Assembly: GCF_001424835.1 (NCBI RefSeq)
Contig: NZ_LMCQ01000008.1
Span: forward strand, 139,281-203,280
DNA length: 64,000 nt
From: Variovorax sp. Root318D1
Lineage (GTDB): Bacteria > Pseudomonadota > Gammaproteobacteria > Burkholderiales > Burkholderiaceae_C
Direction of reading: 5' to 3'
In this document: positions 17,472 through 27,437 of the stretch, one piece after another
How positions within the stretch are numbered: position 1 is the stretch's first letter
How the letters are laid out: each line of letters opens with the position of its first letter
Program-made: the position numbers and the translations under genes
The notes under the pieces: generated by a model
The model's database searches: none
What the model saw: only the letters and a program-made list of their open reading frames with translations
What the model was told of the DNA's origin: nothing

Positions 17472-18737
17472 ATGTCCTATTCGCTCATCTTCACCACTGC
17501 CTTCGCCTCTGCACTGGTCGCGGGCCTGCTCGTGAAGTTCTGGCTCGCTTCGCGGCAGATACGCCACGTGGCGCGGCACCGGAGCGCCGTACCGGCCGCT
17601 TTCGAACACACCATCAGCCTGGCCGCGCACCAGAAGGCCGCCGACTACACCATTGCCAAGGCGCGCTTCGGCCTGGTCGAGATGGCATGGAGCACCGCTT
17701 TGCTGCTGGGCTGGACGCTGCTGGGCGGGCTCGACGTGCTGAATCGGCTGCTGCTGGCCTGGCTGGGCGGCGGCATGGTGCAGCAGTTGACCCTGCTGGC
17801 GGTGTTCGCAGCCATCGGTGGCCTGCTCGAGCTGCCCTTCACGCTCTGGCAAACCTTCAAGCTCGAAGAACGTTTCGGCTTCAACAAGATGACCTTTCGC
17901 CTCTGGCTCGGCGACACCGTCAAGTCGACGCTGCTCGGCGCGGCGATCGGGCTGCCCATTGCCGCGCTGATCCTCTGGCTCATGGGCGCCGCGGGCAGCA
18001 CGTGGTGGCTCTGGGCCTGGGCCGTGTGGATGGGGTTCAACCTGCTGGGGATGCTGATCTATCCCACCTTCATTGCGCCGCTGTTCAACAAGTTCAAGCC
18101 GCTCGACGACCCCGACCTCAAGGATCGCGTGACGGCCTTGATGAAGCGCTGCGGCTTTGCCGCCAAGGGCTTGTTCGTGATGGACGGCAGCACCCGCAGC
18201 GCCCACGCCAACGCGTACTTCACGGGCTTTGGTGCGAGCAAGCGCGTGGTGTTCTACGACACGCTGCTGCGCCAGCTCAACGCAAGCGAAGTGGAAGCCG
18301 TGCTCGCGCATGAACTCGGCCACTTCAAGCACCGCCACATCGTGAAGCGGCTGGTGGCCATGTTTGCGCTGAGCCTTGCGGGCTTCGCGCTTCTGGGCTG
18401 GGTGTCGACGCAGGCCTGGTTCTACACTGGCCTGGGGGTGCAGCCCAATATGGCCGCAACGGCGCCAAACAATGCGCTTGCGCTGCTGCTTTTCATGCTC
18501 GCGGTTCCGGTGTTCGGATTCTTCGTCGCGCCCCTGCCCGCCCGACTGTCGCGCAAACACGAATTCGAAGCCGATGCCTATGCCATTGCGCAGACCAGCG
18601 GCGCCGACTTGTCGGCTGCGCTGCTCAAGCTCTACCAGGACAACGCATCGACGCTCACGCCCGACCCGGTGTTCGTCAAGTTCTACTATTCCCACCCTCC
18701 GGCCTCCGAGCGCCTCGCGCGCATGGCGGCGGCCTGA
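17472..18737 (+). CDS. M48-family zinc metalloprotease (membrane, Ste24-like)
   Basis: 421 residues with an N-terminal membrane anchor ([21 protein letters not shown]) and several more hydrophobic segments. The zinc site HELGH is at 280-284, and the third ligand is in the [10 protein letters not shown] motif. It matches M48 CAAX-prenyl-protease-like enzymes of bacteria, which degrade or process membrane proteins with an inner-membrane or periplasm-facing active site. It diverges from orn and is followed 27 bp later by the pterin dehydratase gene and then rsgA, so the three may share a transcript. Confidence 0.9.
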   Translation: MSYSLIFTTAFASALVAGLLVKFWLASRQIRHVARHRSAVPAAFEHTISLAAHQKAADYTIAKARFGLVEMAWSTALLLGWTLLGGLDVLNRLLLAWLGGGMVQQLTLLAVFAAIGGLLELPFTLWQTFKLEERFGFNKMTFRLWLGDTVKSTLLGAAIGLPIAALILWLMGAAGSTWWLWAWAVWMGFNLLGMLIYPTFIAPLFNKFKPLDDPDLKDRVTALMKRCGFAAKGLFVMDGSTRSAHANAYFTGFGASKRVVFYDTLLRQLNASEVEAVLAHELGHFKHRHIVKRLVAMFALSLAGFALLGWVSTQAWFYTGLGVQPNMAATAPNNALALLLFMLAVPVFGFFVAPLPARLSRKHEFEADAYAIAQTSGADLSAALLKLYQDNASTLTPDPVFVKFYYSHPPASERLARMAAA

Positions 18738-18764
18738 AAAATAACTGCCCCGGAAGCCGAGACC

Positions 18765-19115
18765 ATGAGCAGCATGTTCAAGCCCAAAGACTGGAAAAAC
18801 ATCCCTCCCCGCCACGCACTGAGCGCCACCGAGATCGTGTCCGGCCTCGCCAAGCTCGACGGATGGAAACTCAGCGGCGACGGTGCCAACGTCGCCATCG
18901 AGAAGACCTTCACCTTTGCCAACTATTTCGAGACCATCGCATTCGTGAATGCGCTGGCCTTCATCGCCCACACGCAAGACCATCATCCGGACCTGTCGGT
19001 GCACTACAACCGCTGCGCCGTGCGCTTCAACACGCACGACGTGGGCGGGCTTTCAGTCACCGACTTCGAGTGCGCACGCCAAGCCGACGCGCTGGTTGCG
19101 GGCCCCACCGCATGA
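18765..19115 (+). CDS. phhB: 4a-hydroxytetrahydrobiopterin dehydratase
   Basis: 116 residues of the PCD/DCoH family, with the TFTFANYFETIAFVNALAFIAHTQDHHPDLSVHYNRC core that holds the active-site His residues. It dehydrates 4a-hydroxytetrahydropterin, normally recycling the cofactor of phenylalanine hydroxylase, and may also act as a small dimerisation factor. No phenylalanine hydroxylase gene lies nearby; its neighbours are the M48 protease and rsgA. The family call is firm, the physiological partner unknown. Confidence 0.9.
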   Translation: MSSMFKPKDWKNIPPRHALSATEIVSGLAKLDGWKLSGDGANVAIEKTFTFANYFETIAFVNALAFIAHTQDHHPDLSVHYNRCAVRFNTHDVGGLSVTDFECARQADALVAGPTA

Positions 19116-19127
19116 CGGAACACGCCC

Positions 19128-20081
19128 GTGGCTAAACCGGGCCGCGCCGCTGCCTCCGCCGCCACTGCTGCGAAGACACTCCACGACGGTCTCGTTGTTG
19201 CCAGCCATGGGCGTCATTGCCTTGTCGAAACACCCACCGGTGAGCGGCTGATCTGCCACCCGCGCGGCAAGAAGAGCCAGGCCGTGGTCGGCGACCGCGT
19301 GCGCTGGCAGGCCACGGAGGATGAAGGCACCATCGAAGAGGTCGTGCCGCGCCGCAATCTCTTCTACCGGCAGGACGAGATTCGCACCAAGTCGTTTGCG
19401 GCCAACCTTGACCACGTGCTGATCCTGATCGCGGCCGAGCCGGAGTTTTCCGAGCACCAGCTGGCGCGTGCATTGATTGCGGCGGAGGCCGAGCGCATCA
19501 CGCCGATCATCGCGCTCAACAAGAGCGACCTGGTCGAGCCCTTCGCGCGCGCATGGAACAAGCTGGCGCCCTATCGCCGCATGCATCACGGCGTGCTGCC
19601 GCTGTCGCTGAAGGCGTCGGGCGAAGCCGACTATGCGTCGCTGATGAAGTTGCTTGCCGGCAAGTCGACCCTCGTGCTCGGACCTTCCGGCTCGGGCAAG
19701 AGCACCCTGACCAACCTGCTGGTGCCGGGCGCGACCGTGCTGACGCAAGAGATCTCGCAGGCGTTGAACTCGGGCAAGCACACGACCACCAGCACCACGT
19801 GGTACTGGATCGACGAAGCGCGCACCACCGGCCTGATCGACTCGCCGGGGTTCCAGGAATTCGGGCTCAACCACATCCAGCCAATGCAGCTCGCGAAGCT
19901 GATGCCCGACATTGCCGAGCACGCGAACGACTGCAAGTTCTACAACTGCACCCATCTGCACGAGCCTGGATGCGGCGTGATCGCGAACGTGGATTCGCCG
20001 GCCAAGCCGGGGCCGATCAGCGCGACGCGCTACAAGATCTACGGCGAGCTCTTTGCCGAACTGAGCCAGTCGCGTTACTGA
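19128..20081 (+). CDS. rsgA: Ribosome small-subunit-dependent GTPase A
   Basis: 317 residues, starting at GTG 19128, 12 bp after phhB. The order OB-fold (about 20-75), NKSD (131-134), then the P-loop GPSGSGKS (185-192) shows the circularly permuted GTPase arrangement. The C-terminus has the zinc motif CKFYNCTHLHEPGC. RsgA checks maturation of the 30S subunit and needs the ribosome for full GTPase activity. All signature motifs are present. Confidence 0.96.
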   Translation: MAKPGRAAASAATAAKTLHDGLVVASHGRHCLVETPTGERLICHPRGKKSQAVVGDRVRWQATEDEGTIEEVVPRRNLFYRQDEIRTKSFAANLDHVLILIAAEPEFSEHQLARALIAAEAERITPIIALNKSDLVEPFARAWNKLAPYRRMHHGVLPLSLKASGEADYASLMKLLAGKSTLVLGPSGSGKSTLTNLLVPGATVLTQEISQALNSGKHTTTSTTWYWIDEARTTGLIDSPGFQEFGLNHIQPMQLAKLMPDIAEHANDCKFYNCTHLHEPGCGVIANVDSPAKPGPISATRYKIYGELFAELSQSRY

Positions 20082-20090
20082 GCTGCTGAG

Positions 20091-21179
20091 CTACTGAACG
20101 CCCAGGATCGATTCGAGCGCCCGCACCAGTGCCCCGCACTGCTCCCGCGTGCCGATGCTGATGCGCAGGTACTGCGCAATGCGCGGCTGCTTGAAATGCC
20201 GCACCAGCACCGCCCGATCGCGCAGCTGCGCCGCAAGCTCTGCCGCATCGCGCTTCGGATGGCGCGCAAAGATGAAGTTGGCCTGCGACGGCAGCACTTC
20301 GAAGCCCAGGTCTTCGAGCTGCAGGCTGAGCCCTTCGCGGGTGTCGACGACCTTGTCGCGCGTGGTCCTGAACCAGTCCTCGTCCTCGAGCGCCGCCACC
20401 GCACCCGCCGTGGCCAGCCGGTCGAGCGGATACGAATTGAAGCTGTCCTTCACGCGCACCAGTGCGTCGATGAGATGCGCCTGTCCGCACGCAAAGCCCA
20501 CCCGCAAACCAGCCAGCGAGCGCGACTTGGACAGGGTCTGCACCACCAGCAGGTTCGGATATTTGCCGACCAGCGGAAGCGCGCTCTCGCCGCCGAAATC
20601 AACATAGGCCTCGTCCACCAGCACCACGCGCCCGGGGCACGCCGCGAGCAGTTGCTCGATGCGCGCAAGCGGCAGCCCGATGCCCGTCGGCGCGTTCGGA
20701 TTGGCGATCACGAGACCGGCACAATCGCCACGGGCACGGGCCGCCATGGCATCGACATCGATGCGCAGTCCCTCGTCGACTGGAAGTAGTTCGCATGCGA
20801 TGCCATACAGCTGCGCATAGACGCGATAAAAGCTGTAGCTCACGTCGGGCATCAGCAAGGGTTCGGCTTGCTGGAAGAAGGCGAAGAAGGCGTGCGCCAG
20901 CACCTCGTCCGATCCGTTTCCCGCAAATACCTGGTCGGCTTGCAGGCCGTGCCGCCGCGCCACCGCTTCGCGCACTGCGAGCGAGGTCGGGTCGGGGTAG
21001 CGCTCCAGGCCGTTCGCAGCCGCTCGCTGGATGGCGTCGATGGCGCTCGGCGACGGCGGATAGGGGTTCTCGTTGGTGTTGAGTTTGACGAGGTTGGCAA
21101 TCCGCGGCTGCTCGCCGGGCACATAGGGTTCGAGCGCGCCGATGCGCGGGCTCCAGAAGGCCGGCACTGTGGCGGTCAT
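20091..21179 (-). CDS. hisC: Histidinol-phosphate aminotransferase
   Basis: 362 residues of the class-I/II PLP aminotransferase fold. It has the [13 protein letters not shown]-terminus, NPNAPTG (160-166), and the PLP lysine K218 in [14 protein letters not shown]. It converts imidazole-acetol phosphate and glutamate to histidinol phosphate. It stands apart from other his genes, convergent with rsgA and followed upstream by the CbiB-like gene on the same strand. In species with two hisC paralogues such an isolated copy can act on aromatic amino acids, so specificity is not certain. Confidence 0.9.
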   Translation of the reverse strand: MTATVPAFWSPRIGALEPYVPGEQPRIANLVKLNTNENPYPPSPSAIDAIQRAAANGLERYPDPTSLAVREAVARRHGLQADQVFAGNGSDEVLAHAFFAFFQQAEPLLMPDVSYSFYRVYAQLYGIACELLPVDEGLRIDVDAMAARARGDCAGLVIANPNAPTGIGLPLARIEQLLAACPGRVVLVDEAYVDFGGESALPLVGKYPNLLVVQTLSKSRSLAGLRVGFACGQAHLIDALVRVKDSFNSYPLDRLATAGAVAALEDEDWFRTTRDKVVDTREGLSLQLEDLGFEVLPSQANFIFARHPKRDAAELAAQLRDRAVLVRHFKQPRIAQYLRISIGTREQCGALVRALESILGVQ

Positions 21180-21199
21180 GGCGTTTGCGTCGCTTGTTC

Positions 21200-22198
21200 T
21201 CAGCCGAGCAGCCGGGCCAGCGTGAGCAAGGCCAGCAGCACCATCCACATCACGACCGAGCGCCACACCAGGCCGACCACGCTGCGCAGGTGACCGGGCT
21301 CGGGTTCGCGGCCCGGCGTGCTGCCGCTGTCGGTCCGGCCGCCCCCCATCGAGTCGCCGGCCTGCGCACGCGGCAACGGGTCGGTAACGGGAATCGGGCT
21401 CAGCGCTCCGCCGCCCAAGCGCACGTTGACTGCGCCCGAGGTCGCCGCGAGGATCACGCCGTCGTTCTCGCTCGGAAAGCGCCGCGCGTCGTTGCGCCAG
21501 CAATCGATGGCCTCTTCGAAGCTCCCGACGACCGCGAAGCCCAGCGCGGTGATGCGCGCGGGCAGCCAGTCGATCGCGTGCCAGGCGCGCTCCGCGGCCC
21601 GCTGCACCGAGACACTCGAAGGCTGTATTGCGGCGCCGTTCTTGTGCGTCCAGTAGCGCGAGACGAATTCGCTCATGCGATAGAACGCCGCACCAGCCGG
21701 CCCCAGGCCCAGGGCGGCGAGTATCGAGAACCACGCCAGCACGCCGAACACGTGGCGGTGCGCCGCGATCACTGAATGCTCGATCACGTGGCGGACGATT
21801 TCGCTGCGCGGCAGGTCGGCCGCATCGACACCCTGCCAATGCGCCAGCAGCGAACGCGCGAGCGGCTCGTCGCCTTCGTCGAGCGCATCGCGAATATCAG
21901 TGAAGTGGTGGCTGAACTGCCGGAAGCCGAGGGTGACGTAGAGCACCGCAATGCTCCAGAGCACGGCGAACGGAAGCCCCAGCGTGAGCACCAGCAGCCA
22001 ATGGATGCCAAGCGTCAGCAAGGTGGGCACGAATACCGCAAGGGCCCACGCGACCCATCCGTGATGCGGCTTGCCGGCATCGAAGTTGCGGCTGGTCCAG
22101 CGCGTCCACGCCAGCACGCCGCTATACACCGGGTTGTGGGGGGCGAGCGGCCGCACCTGCTCGATCAGCAACGCACACAGGATGGCAAAGAAGCTCAT
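21200..22198 (-). CDS. CobD/CbiB family membrane protein
   Basis: 332 residues with several membrane helices and the family N-terminus [17 protein letters not shown]. It matches betaproteobacterial CobD/CbiB-like proteins, related to adenosylcobinamide-phosphate synthase and AmpE. No other cobalamin gene is nearby, so a role in B12 synthesis cannot be assumed. A Gly/Ser/Pro-rich stretch precedes the last helix ([20 protein letters not shown]). It ends 20 bp before hisC on the same strand, which suggests cotranscription. Confidence 0.8.
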   Translation of the reverse strand: MSFFAILCALLIEQVRPLAPHNPVYSGVLAWTRWTSRNFDAGKPHHGWVAWALAVFVPTLLTLGIHWLLVLTLGLPFAVLWSIAVLYVTLGFRQFSHHFTDIRDALDEGDEPLARSLLAHWQGVDAADLPRSEIVRHVIEHSVIAAHRHVFGVLAWFSILAALGLGPAGAAFYRMSEFVSRYWTHKNGAAIQPSSVSVQRAAERAWHAIDWLPARITALGFAVVGSFEEAIDCWRNDARRFPSENDGVILAATSGAVNVRLGGGALSPIPVTDPLPRAQAGDSMGGGRTDSGSTPGREPEPGHLRSVVGLVWRSVVMWMVLLALLTLARLLG

Positions 22199-22246
22199 CC
22201 TTCGATGATAGCGAGAGAGTTTGCATAGGCCCGGACCGGGCCAAGC

Positions 22247-22966
22247 TCAGGCGCTGAGGAAGCGATAAAGATTGCGCAGCATGCCTGCGGTGGCACCCCA
22301 GACGAAGCGCTCTTCGGCGCCGTCCTGGTAGGGCATCGAATACCACTCGCGCCGGGTGCCGTCGGGCGCGGGCACAGTGTGGCGGCGATGGTTGGCCGGG
22401 TCCATGAGCCAGGCCAGCGGCACTTCGAAGGCCAGCGCCACTTCGTAGGGATTGATGGTGAGTTCGAAGTCGGGCTTCACCAGCGCGACAACGGGCGTCA
22501 CGATGAACGAAGTGACCGTGGTGTAGGTTGGAAGACTCCCGAGCACTTCGATGAATTGGGCGGACAGGCCCACCTCTTCCCAGGCTTCGCGCAACGCGGC
22601 CGCCGCGACGTTCGCGTCCTCGGGGTCGACACGGCCGCCCGGAAACGCCACCTGGCCCGAGTGGGTGGACAGGTGCGCGGTGCGCTCGGTCAGCAGCACG
22701 GTGGGGCCCTGCGGTCGCTGCACGATGGGCACCAGCACAGCGGCCTGCGCCGGCGCGCGCTCGGTCATGCGCGGCTCGCGGCGCAATTCGGGCACCCACT
22801 CCGGTGGGGCGGCAAAGCGGCTGCGCAGCGCCTCGGTGGTCAACTGCGCGGGCGTAACAGCCGGCAGGCCGTCAGGACCGCCCACCACCGGTGCTTTGCG
22901 CGGGTCGATCGCCAACAGCGTGGGTGGCACCACGGCGTTGACGGGTTCGTCGGGCGCAAATGACAT
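22247..22966 (-). CDS. CoA pyrophosphatase-type Nudix hydrolase (NudL-like)
   Basis: 239 residues, ATG at 22966. The signature VLLTERTAHLSTHSGQ directly precedes FPGGRVDPED and ALREAWEEVGL. This combination of the LLTxR..H.GQ motif and a slightly altered Nudix box marks CoA-pyrophosphatase members (UPF0035/NudL), which split CoA to phosphopantetheine and 3',5'-ADP. The N-terminal ~80 residues are a poorly conserved extension. It ends about 48 bp before the CbiB-like start on the same strand and follows the rplS terminator. Confidence 0.88.
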   Translation of the reverse strand: MSFAPDEPVNAVVPPTLLAIDPRKAPVVGGPDGLPAVTPAQLTTEALRSRFAAPPEWVPELRREPRMTERAPAQAAVLVPIVQRPQGPTVLLTERTAHLSTHSGQVAFPGGRVDPEDANVAAAALREAWEEVGLSAQFIEVLGSLPTYTTVTSFIVTPVVALVKPDFELTINPYEVALAFEVPLAWLMDPANHRRHTVPAPDGTRREWYSMPYQDGAEERFVWGATAGMLRNLYRFLSA

Positions 22967-23073
22967 GGAGGCGGCGGAATTGGTCAAGTGAGAGAGTTTC
23001 AGTGAAGGAGTAGAGCGTAAAAAAGGCCTGCTGTCTTTTCGCAGGTTCGCAAGAAGCGTGCACGGCGCACAAC

Positions 23074-23104
23074 GCAAAAAGCCGCCAGAGCGGCGGCTTT
23101 TTGC
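23074..23104 (-). terminator. Rho-independent terminator after rplS
   Basis: A 13-bp inverted repeat (GCAAAAAGCCGCC and its complement) surrounds a 5-base loop, and the arm ends in T5 on either strand. It lies 16 bp beyond the rplS stop and closes the ribosomal operon; the symmetry could allow weak bidirectional action. Confidence 0.9.
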
Positions 23105-23119
23105 ACGGGAGCAAGCAGC

Positions 23120-23494
23120 TTACTTGGCAGCCTGCGACTTGCCCGGCAGCTTTTCCTTGATACGTGCCGAACGGCCGCTACGGTCGCGCAGGTAGTACAG
23201 CTTGGCGCGGCGGACATCGCCGCGGCGCTTGATTTCGATGCCGGCGATCAGCGGGCTGTAGGTCTGGAACGTACGCTCCACGCCTTCGCCGCTGGAGATC
23301 TTGCGCACGGTGAAGCCGCTGTTGAGGCCGCGATTGCGCTTGGCGATCACGACGCCTTCGTAGGCCTGCACGCGCTTGCGGGTGCCTTCGACGACGCTCA
23401 CGCTGACGATGACCGTGTCACCGGGCATGAAATCGGGGATCTTCTTGCCGAGGCGGGCGATTTCTTCCTGCTCGAGGGTTTCGATGAGGTTCAT
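23120..23494 (-). CDS. rplS: 50S ribosomal protein L19
   Basis: 124 residues beginning [16 protein letters not shown] at ATG 23494, with the L19 hallmarks [38 protein letters not shown] and [13 protein letters not shown]. It sits at the 30S-50S interface. It is the last gene of rpsP-rimM-trmD-rplS, with a wider gap (132 bp) after trmD than between the other genes. A consensus TATAAT overlaps the trmD stop, but no acceptable -35 was found. Confidence 0.98.
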   Translation of the reverse strand: MNLIETLEQEEIARLGKKIPDFMPGDTVIVSVSVVEGTRKRVQAYEGVVIAKRNRGLNSGFTVRKISSGEGVERTFQTYSPLIAGIEIKRRGDVRRAKLYYLRDRSGRSARIKEKLPGKSQAAK

Positions 23495-23626
23495 GATTTC
23501 CTGATATTCGATCGTGCTCGCGCTACACAAAAGGCGCCTTTGGTTTCATTGCTCCTCATCGCTTAGTGCAACAAGGGACCGCAACAAGGCCAGGCGCGGC
23601 CGGGCAGAGGATCGGGGAACCGAAGA

Positions 23627-24373
23627 TTATAGCTTTTTTTTCAGGGCCGTCTCATCGGCCTTGCTGAGGCGGCCGGCAGCGCGAGCGGCGGCAATCAGGT
23701 CGGGACGCCGCGCGGCGGTAATGGCCAGCCGCTGGTCGCGCCGCCAGCGCTCGATCTGCACGTGGTGCCCGGACAACAGAGGTGCCGGCACGCCATGCCC
23801 GTTCCATTGCTCTGGCCGCGTGTAGTGCGGGCAGTCGAGCAAGCCGTCGAGCGACGGATTGAAGCTGTCCTGCACGTGGCTGGCCTCATCGCCCAGCACA
23901 CCGGGCTGCAGCCGGGCGACCGCATCGAGCAGCGCCATGGCCGGGATCTCGCCGCCGGAGAGAACGAAGTCGCCGAGGCTGATCTGGTGCGTGACGCGCG
24001 TGTCGATGAAACGCTGGTCAATGCCTTCGTAGCGGCCGCAAACCAGCACCGCGCCCTCGCTGGCGGACCAGCGCTCGACCGCTTCGTGGCGCAGCGCCTC
24101 GCCGATGGGAGAAAACAGCACGACAGGCGCCGGGGAGCCGCGCGCAGCCAGTGCCGCATCGAGGCAGGCCGAGAGTGGCTCAGCCATCATCACCATGCCG
24201 GGACCGCCGCCGAAGGGCCGGTCGTCCACGCGCTTGTAATTGCCCTGCGCGAAATCGCGCGGATTCCAGAGCACGACCTCGACCTGCTTCGACTCGTAGG
24301 CACGGCGCGTCACGCCGCTGGCCATGAAAGGTGCGAAGAGTTCGGGAAAAAGCGTGAGGACGTCGAAGCGCAT
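23627..24373 (-). CDS. trmD: tRNA (guanine37-N1)-methyltransferase
   Basis: 248 residues with the deep-trefoil-knot motifs of Trm[38 protein letters not shown] and [10 protein letters not shown]. It uses S-adenosylmethionine to methylate G37 next to the anticodon and so prevents frameshifting. ATG 24373 matches the family start; it lies 22 bp after rimM. The gene ends in a lysine-rich KKKL. Confidence 0.98.
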   Translation of the reverse strand: MRFDVLTLFPELFAPFMASGVTRRAYESKQVEVVLWNPRDFAQGNYKRVDDRPFGGGPGMVMMAEPLSACLDAALAARGSPAPVVLFSPIGEALRHEAVERWSASEGAVLVCGRYEGIDQRFIDTRVTHQISLGDFVLSGGEIPAMALLDAVARLQPGVLGDEASHVQDSFNPSLDGLLDCPHYTRPEQWNGHGVPAPLLSGHHVQIERWRRDQRLAITAARRPDLIAAARAAGRLSKADETALKKKL

Positions 24374-24395
24374 GCGCGCAAAGCCGATCAGGCCG

Positions 24396-24950
24396 TCAGT
24401 ATTCAGGCTGCCAGTCGACCGTGATGAGGCGGCCGGCGAGGTCGACCTTGTCGACAAAGACAGAGACGAAGGGCACCATGCGTTCGATGGTCTTGCCGTC
24501 TTCCTCGGCCGTGAGCACCAGCGTGGTTTGCGGGCCGGTGGCGAGCAGTTCGCGCACCGTGCCGAGCGCCACGCCTTCGCGGTTGACCACCGAAAGGCCG
24601 ATCAGGTCGACCCAGTAGTACTCGTCGTCGCCGGCCGTCGGAAAGCTCGAGCGCGGCACGAAAACGCGCGCGCCGCGCAGTGCCTCGGCCGCATTTCGGT
24701 CGGGCACCTCTTCGGACGAGGCGACGATACAGTCGGAATGTTCTTTGGCTTCGCGGATCGCGAGGCGGAAAGCTGCGGTTGCCGAAGCTCCGGGAGCCTG
24801 CAGGAACCAGCGCTTGGAAGAAAAAAGCGCCTCTGGCTGGGCGCTATGGGGCAGGACCTTGAACCAGCCCTTGATGCCCCATGCATCGGCGATGCGTCCT
24901 ACCTCGATCGCATCCGCCGGCAATTCGGCGGCTTCGAGTGCGGGCAACAT
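24396..24950 (-). CDS. rimM: 16S rRNA processing protein RimM
   Basis: 184 residues in two beta-barrel domains: the N-terminal [16 protein letters not shown] and the C-terminal PRC barrel with [16 protein letters not shown] and [11 protein letters not shown]. It assists maturation of the 30S head by binding S19. It lies 16 bp after rpsP and 22 bp before trmD, the conserved operon order. Confidence 0.96.
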   Translation of the reverse strand: MLPALEAAELPADAIEVGRIADAWGIKGWFKVLPHSAQPEALFSSKRWFLQAPGASATAAFRLAIREAKEHSDCIVASSEEVPDRNAAEALRGARVFVPRSSFPTAGDDEYYWVDLIGLSVVNREGVALGTVRELLATGPQTTLVLTAEEDGKTIERMVPFVSVFVDKVDLAGRLITVDWQPEY

Positions 24951-24966
24951 CGCCGTGCCGGGCAGC

Positions 24967-25230
24967 TTAGGCTGCCGCCTTGGGGGCCGCAGCAGCGGCT
25001 TGCTTGATCAGGCGAAGGACCGTGGGCGAAGCTTGTGCGCCAACGCTCTTCCAGTAGGCCAGGCGGTCCTGGGCAATACGGATGCTTTCTTCGTTTTCCT
25101 TGGCGGTCGGGTTGTAGAAACCCAGGCGCTCGATGAAGCGGCCATCGCGGCGAACGCGCTTGTCCGACACGACGATGTTGAAGAACGGACGGCCTTTGGA
25201 GCCGCCGCGGGAGAGTCGAATGACGACCAT
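24967..25230 (-). CDS. rpsP: 30S ribosomal protein S16
   Basis: 87 residues starting [21 protein letters not shown], the invariant S16 beginning, with ERLGFYNP following and an Ala/Lys-rich end. It is the first gene of the rpsP-rimM-trmD-rplS operon. A promoter with consensus -10 lies about 120 bp upstream, giving a leader of roughly 114 nt. Confidence 0.98.
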   Translation of the reverse strand: MVVIRLSRGGSKGRPFFNIVVSDKRVRRDGRFIERLGFYNPTAKENEESIRIAQDRLAYWKSVGAQASPTVLRLIKQAAAAAPKAAA

Positions 25231-25350
25231 GATTTATCCTTGGGTGGTGCAGCAAGCCCGTTTTCTAAAAGAAGGCCCGCTCACAGTGTTCTTTCAACGT
25301 CGAGACACGCGACATGGCCACCCGGCCAGCGACACGCTGAAAAGCCTGCG

Positions 25351-25378
25351 ATTATAGCCCGACCCGCGTTTTCTCCAA
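25351..25378 (-). promoter_or_regulatory. Probable sigma-70 promoter of rpsP operon
   Basis: On the minus strand TATAAT (25351-25356) is a perfect -10, preceded 16 bp upstream by TTGGAG (25373-25378), a partial -35. Its position upstream of rpsP and the strong expression expected of ribosomal operons support the call. Confidence 0.65.
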
Positions 25379-25412
25379 TTTCAGCGCTTGGCGCGCTTCG
25401 TTTTCCACCTGC

Positions 25413-25937
25413 ATGACCCTCACCATCCGCCCCAGCCGCGACGAAGATGTCGCGGCCCTCACGGCCATTTACGCCCATCACGTGCTGAACGGCACCGGCA
25501 CTTTCGAAACCGAGCCTCCCTCTGCCGCCGACATGGCGGCGCGGCGCGCCGACGTGCTCGGCAAGAACCTCCCCTATCTCGTTGCCGAAGAAAACGGTGA
25601 AGTGTTGGGTTTTGCCTACTGCAACTGGTTCAAGCCACGCCCGGCCTACCGCTTTTCGGCCGAAGACTCGATCTACATCTCCGAAGCCGCGCGCGGCCGG
25701 GGCCTGGGCAGCCAGTTGCTCGCGGCCCTCTCGCAAGCCGCAGAGGCAGCGGGCGTGCGCAAGCTCATCGCAGTAATCGGCGACTCGGCCAACGCGGGCT
25801 CGGTGGGCGTTCATCGCAGCCAGGGCTTCACGCACGTGGGCGTGCTCAAGGACTGCGGCTGGAAGTTCGGCGAATGGCGCGACGTGGTCCTGATGGAAAA
25901 GGTGCTCGGCGAAGGCAGCACCACCAAACCCGAATGA
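25413..25937 (+). CDS. GNAT N-acetyltransferase (phosphinothricin-acetyltransferase-like)
   Basis: 174 residues of the GNAT fold. The acetyl-CoA loop is in the segment SEAARGRGLGSQLLAAL (about 90-106); the N-terminus TIRPSRDEDVAALTAIYAHHV and the GTFETEPPS stretch are typical of the Pat/MnaT group, which acetylates phosphinothricin-like or methionine-derivative amino groups. Native substrate is unknown. It overlaps the next gene (TM2) by ATGA, so both are on one transcript. It diverges from rpsP. Confidence 0.85.
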   Translation: MTLTIRPSRDEDVAALTAIYAHHVLNGTGTFETEPPSAADMAARRADVLGKNLPYLVAEENGEVLGFAYCNWFKPRPAYRFSAEDSIYISEAARGRGLGSQLLAALSQAAEAAGVRKLIAVIGDSANAGSVGVHRSQGFTHVGVLKDCGWKFGEWRDVVLMEKVLGEGSTTKPE

Positions 25938-26380
25938 AAAACAAGACCATTGCCGCCTGGCTCTCCTTCCTGGGCGGCCCCTTGGGCCTGCACCGCTTCT
26001 ACCTTCGCGGCATGGGCGACTGGCTTGGCTGGCTGCTGCCCATTCCCACGGCGCTCGGCCTCTACGGCATCGAGCGCGCACGCATGTACGGCCTGGACGA
26101 CGGCTGGAGCTGGGTGCTGATTCCGTTCCTGGGCTTCACCATTGCCGGATGCGCGCTGATGGCCATCATCTACGGCCTCATGACGCCCGAGAAGTGGAAT
26201 GCACGCTTCAACGCGGGGGCGCCTTCGGACGCCGCGCCAGGCCGCACCAACTGGGCCACCATCGGGGCGGTGGTGCTGGCGCTTCTCTTCGGCACCACGG
26301 TGCTGATGGCCAGCATCGTGTTCAGCTTTCAGCGCTACTTCGAACACCAGGTCGAAGAAGGCCGAAAGATTTCGCAGTAG
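25934..26380 (+). CDS. TM2-domain membrane protein
   Basis: 148 residues. The N-terminus KNKTIAAWLSFLGGPLGLHRFYLRGMGDWLGWLL is a TM2 domain (helix, G/LHRFYL turn, helix), followed by a third hydrophobic segment and a C-terminal helix (ATIGAVVLALLFGTTVLMASIVFSF). Function of TM2 proteins in bacteria is not established. ATGA overlap with the acetyltransferase gene suggests cotranslation; the pair may be functionally unrelated. Confidence 0.82.
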   Translation: MKNKTIAAWLSFLGGPLGLHRFYLRGMGDWLGWLLPIPTALGLYGIERARMYGLDDGWSWVLIPFLGFTIAGCALMAIIYGLMTPEKWNARFNAGAPSDAAPGRTNWATIGAVVLALLFGTTVLMASIVFSFQRYFEHQVEEGRKISQ

Positions 26381-26412
26381 CCGTGCGCCGCCGGGGGGCG
26401 GCTGCACGCGCG

Positions 26413-27423
26413 TCAGAAAATCTGCAGGCTCAGCCAGTAGGCAATCGCAGCAACAAACGCCGATGCCGGGATCGTGAAGATCCAGGCCCAGACGATGTTG
26501 CCCGCCACGCCCCAGCGCACGGCGCTCGCGCGCTGCGCGGAGCCGACGCCGACGATGGCGCCGGTGATGGTGTGGGTGGTCGACACGGGAATGCCTAGCG
26601 CAGTGGCCAGGAACAGCGTAAGGGCTCCGCCGGTTTCGGCGCAGAAGCCGCCCACGGGCTTGAGCTTGGTGATCTTCTGGCCCATGGTCTTCACGATGCG
26701 CCAGCCGCCGAACATGGTGCCGAGCGCAATGGCGGCATAGCAGCTCACGATGACCCAGCTGGGAGGGGCCGCATCGCCCGCCGTGGCGTAGCCGGTGGCG
26801 ATCAGCAGCATCCAGATGATGCCGATGGTCTTCTGCGCGTCGTTGCCGCCGTGGCCCAGGCTGTATGCCCCAGCTGAAACCAGCTGCAGCCGCCGAAACC
26901 AGCGGTCGACGCGCGACGGAGTGGCGCGCCGGAAACCCCAGGCCACCACCACCATCATCAACGAGCCCAGCAGGAATCCGAGAAACGGCGAGACGAAGAT
27001 GAAGGCCACGGTCTTCCAGATGCCGGTGGACACCAGGCCGCTGGTGCCGGTCTTCGCGATCACCGCCCCCACGATGCCGCCGATCAGCGCGTGCGACGAA
27101 CTGCTCGGGATGCCGTAGTACCAGGTCACCAGGTTCCAGCTGATGGCGCCGATGAGCGCGCCGAACACCACGTGCACATCCACCACCCCGGGCTGGGCGA
27201 TGCCCTTGCCCACCGTTGCCGCCACGCTCAGGTGAAAGATGAAGATCGCGATCAGGTTGAAGAAGGCGGCGAACAGCACCGCATGCCCCGGCTTGAGCAC
27301 GCCGGTCGACACCACGGTGGCGATCGAGTTGGCCGCATCGTGGAAGCCGTTCATGAAATCGAAGGCGATCGCGAGTGCGACCAGCAATATCACCACCCAC
27401 AGGGCGACCTGAACCGTTGCCAT
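26413..27423 (-). CDS. Inorganic phosphate transporter, PiT family
   Basis: 336 residues with about ten hydrophobic segments and the two PiT repeats: GFHDAANSIATVV near the N-terminus and SLGHGGNDAQKTIG in the middle. These loops hold the conserved Asp residues needed for phosphate/cation symport. ATG 27423 was chosen over a TTG one codon upstream. It lies 14 bp downstream of the DUF47 gene, a conserved pair in which the DUF47 protein is thought to regulate the transporter. Confidence 0.92.
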   Translation of the reverse strand: MATVQVALWVVILLVALAIAFDFMNGFHDAANSIATVVSTGVLKPGHAVLFAAFFNLIAIFIFHLSVAATVGKGIAQPGVVDVHVVFGALIGAISWNLVTWYYGIPSSSSHALIGGIVGAVIAKTGTSGLVSTGIWKTVAFIFVSPFLGFLLGSLMMVVVAWGFRRATPSRVDRWFRRLQLVSAGAYSLGHGGNDAQKTIGIIWMLLIATGYATAGDAAPPSWVIVSCYAAIALGTMFGGWRIVKTMGQKITKLKPVGGFCAETGGALTLFLATALGIPVSTTHTITGAIVGVGSAQRASAVRWGVAGNIVWAWIFTIPASAFVAAIAYWLSLQIF

Positions 27424-27437
27424 CAATCGCTACCCGC

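Noticed and set aside
23626..23631. Consensus TATAAT (minus strand) overlapping the trmD stop, as a separate rplS promoter
   Set aside because: No -35 resembling TTGACA at 16-18 bp; the hexamer arises from the Leu-stop codons CTA TAA plus the next base.
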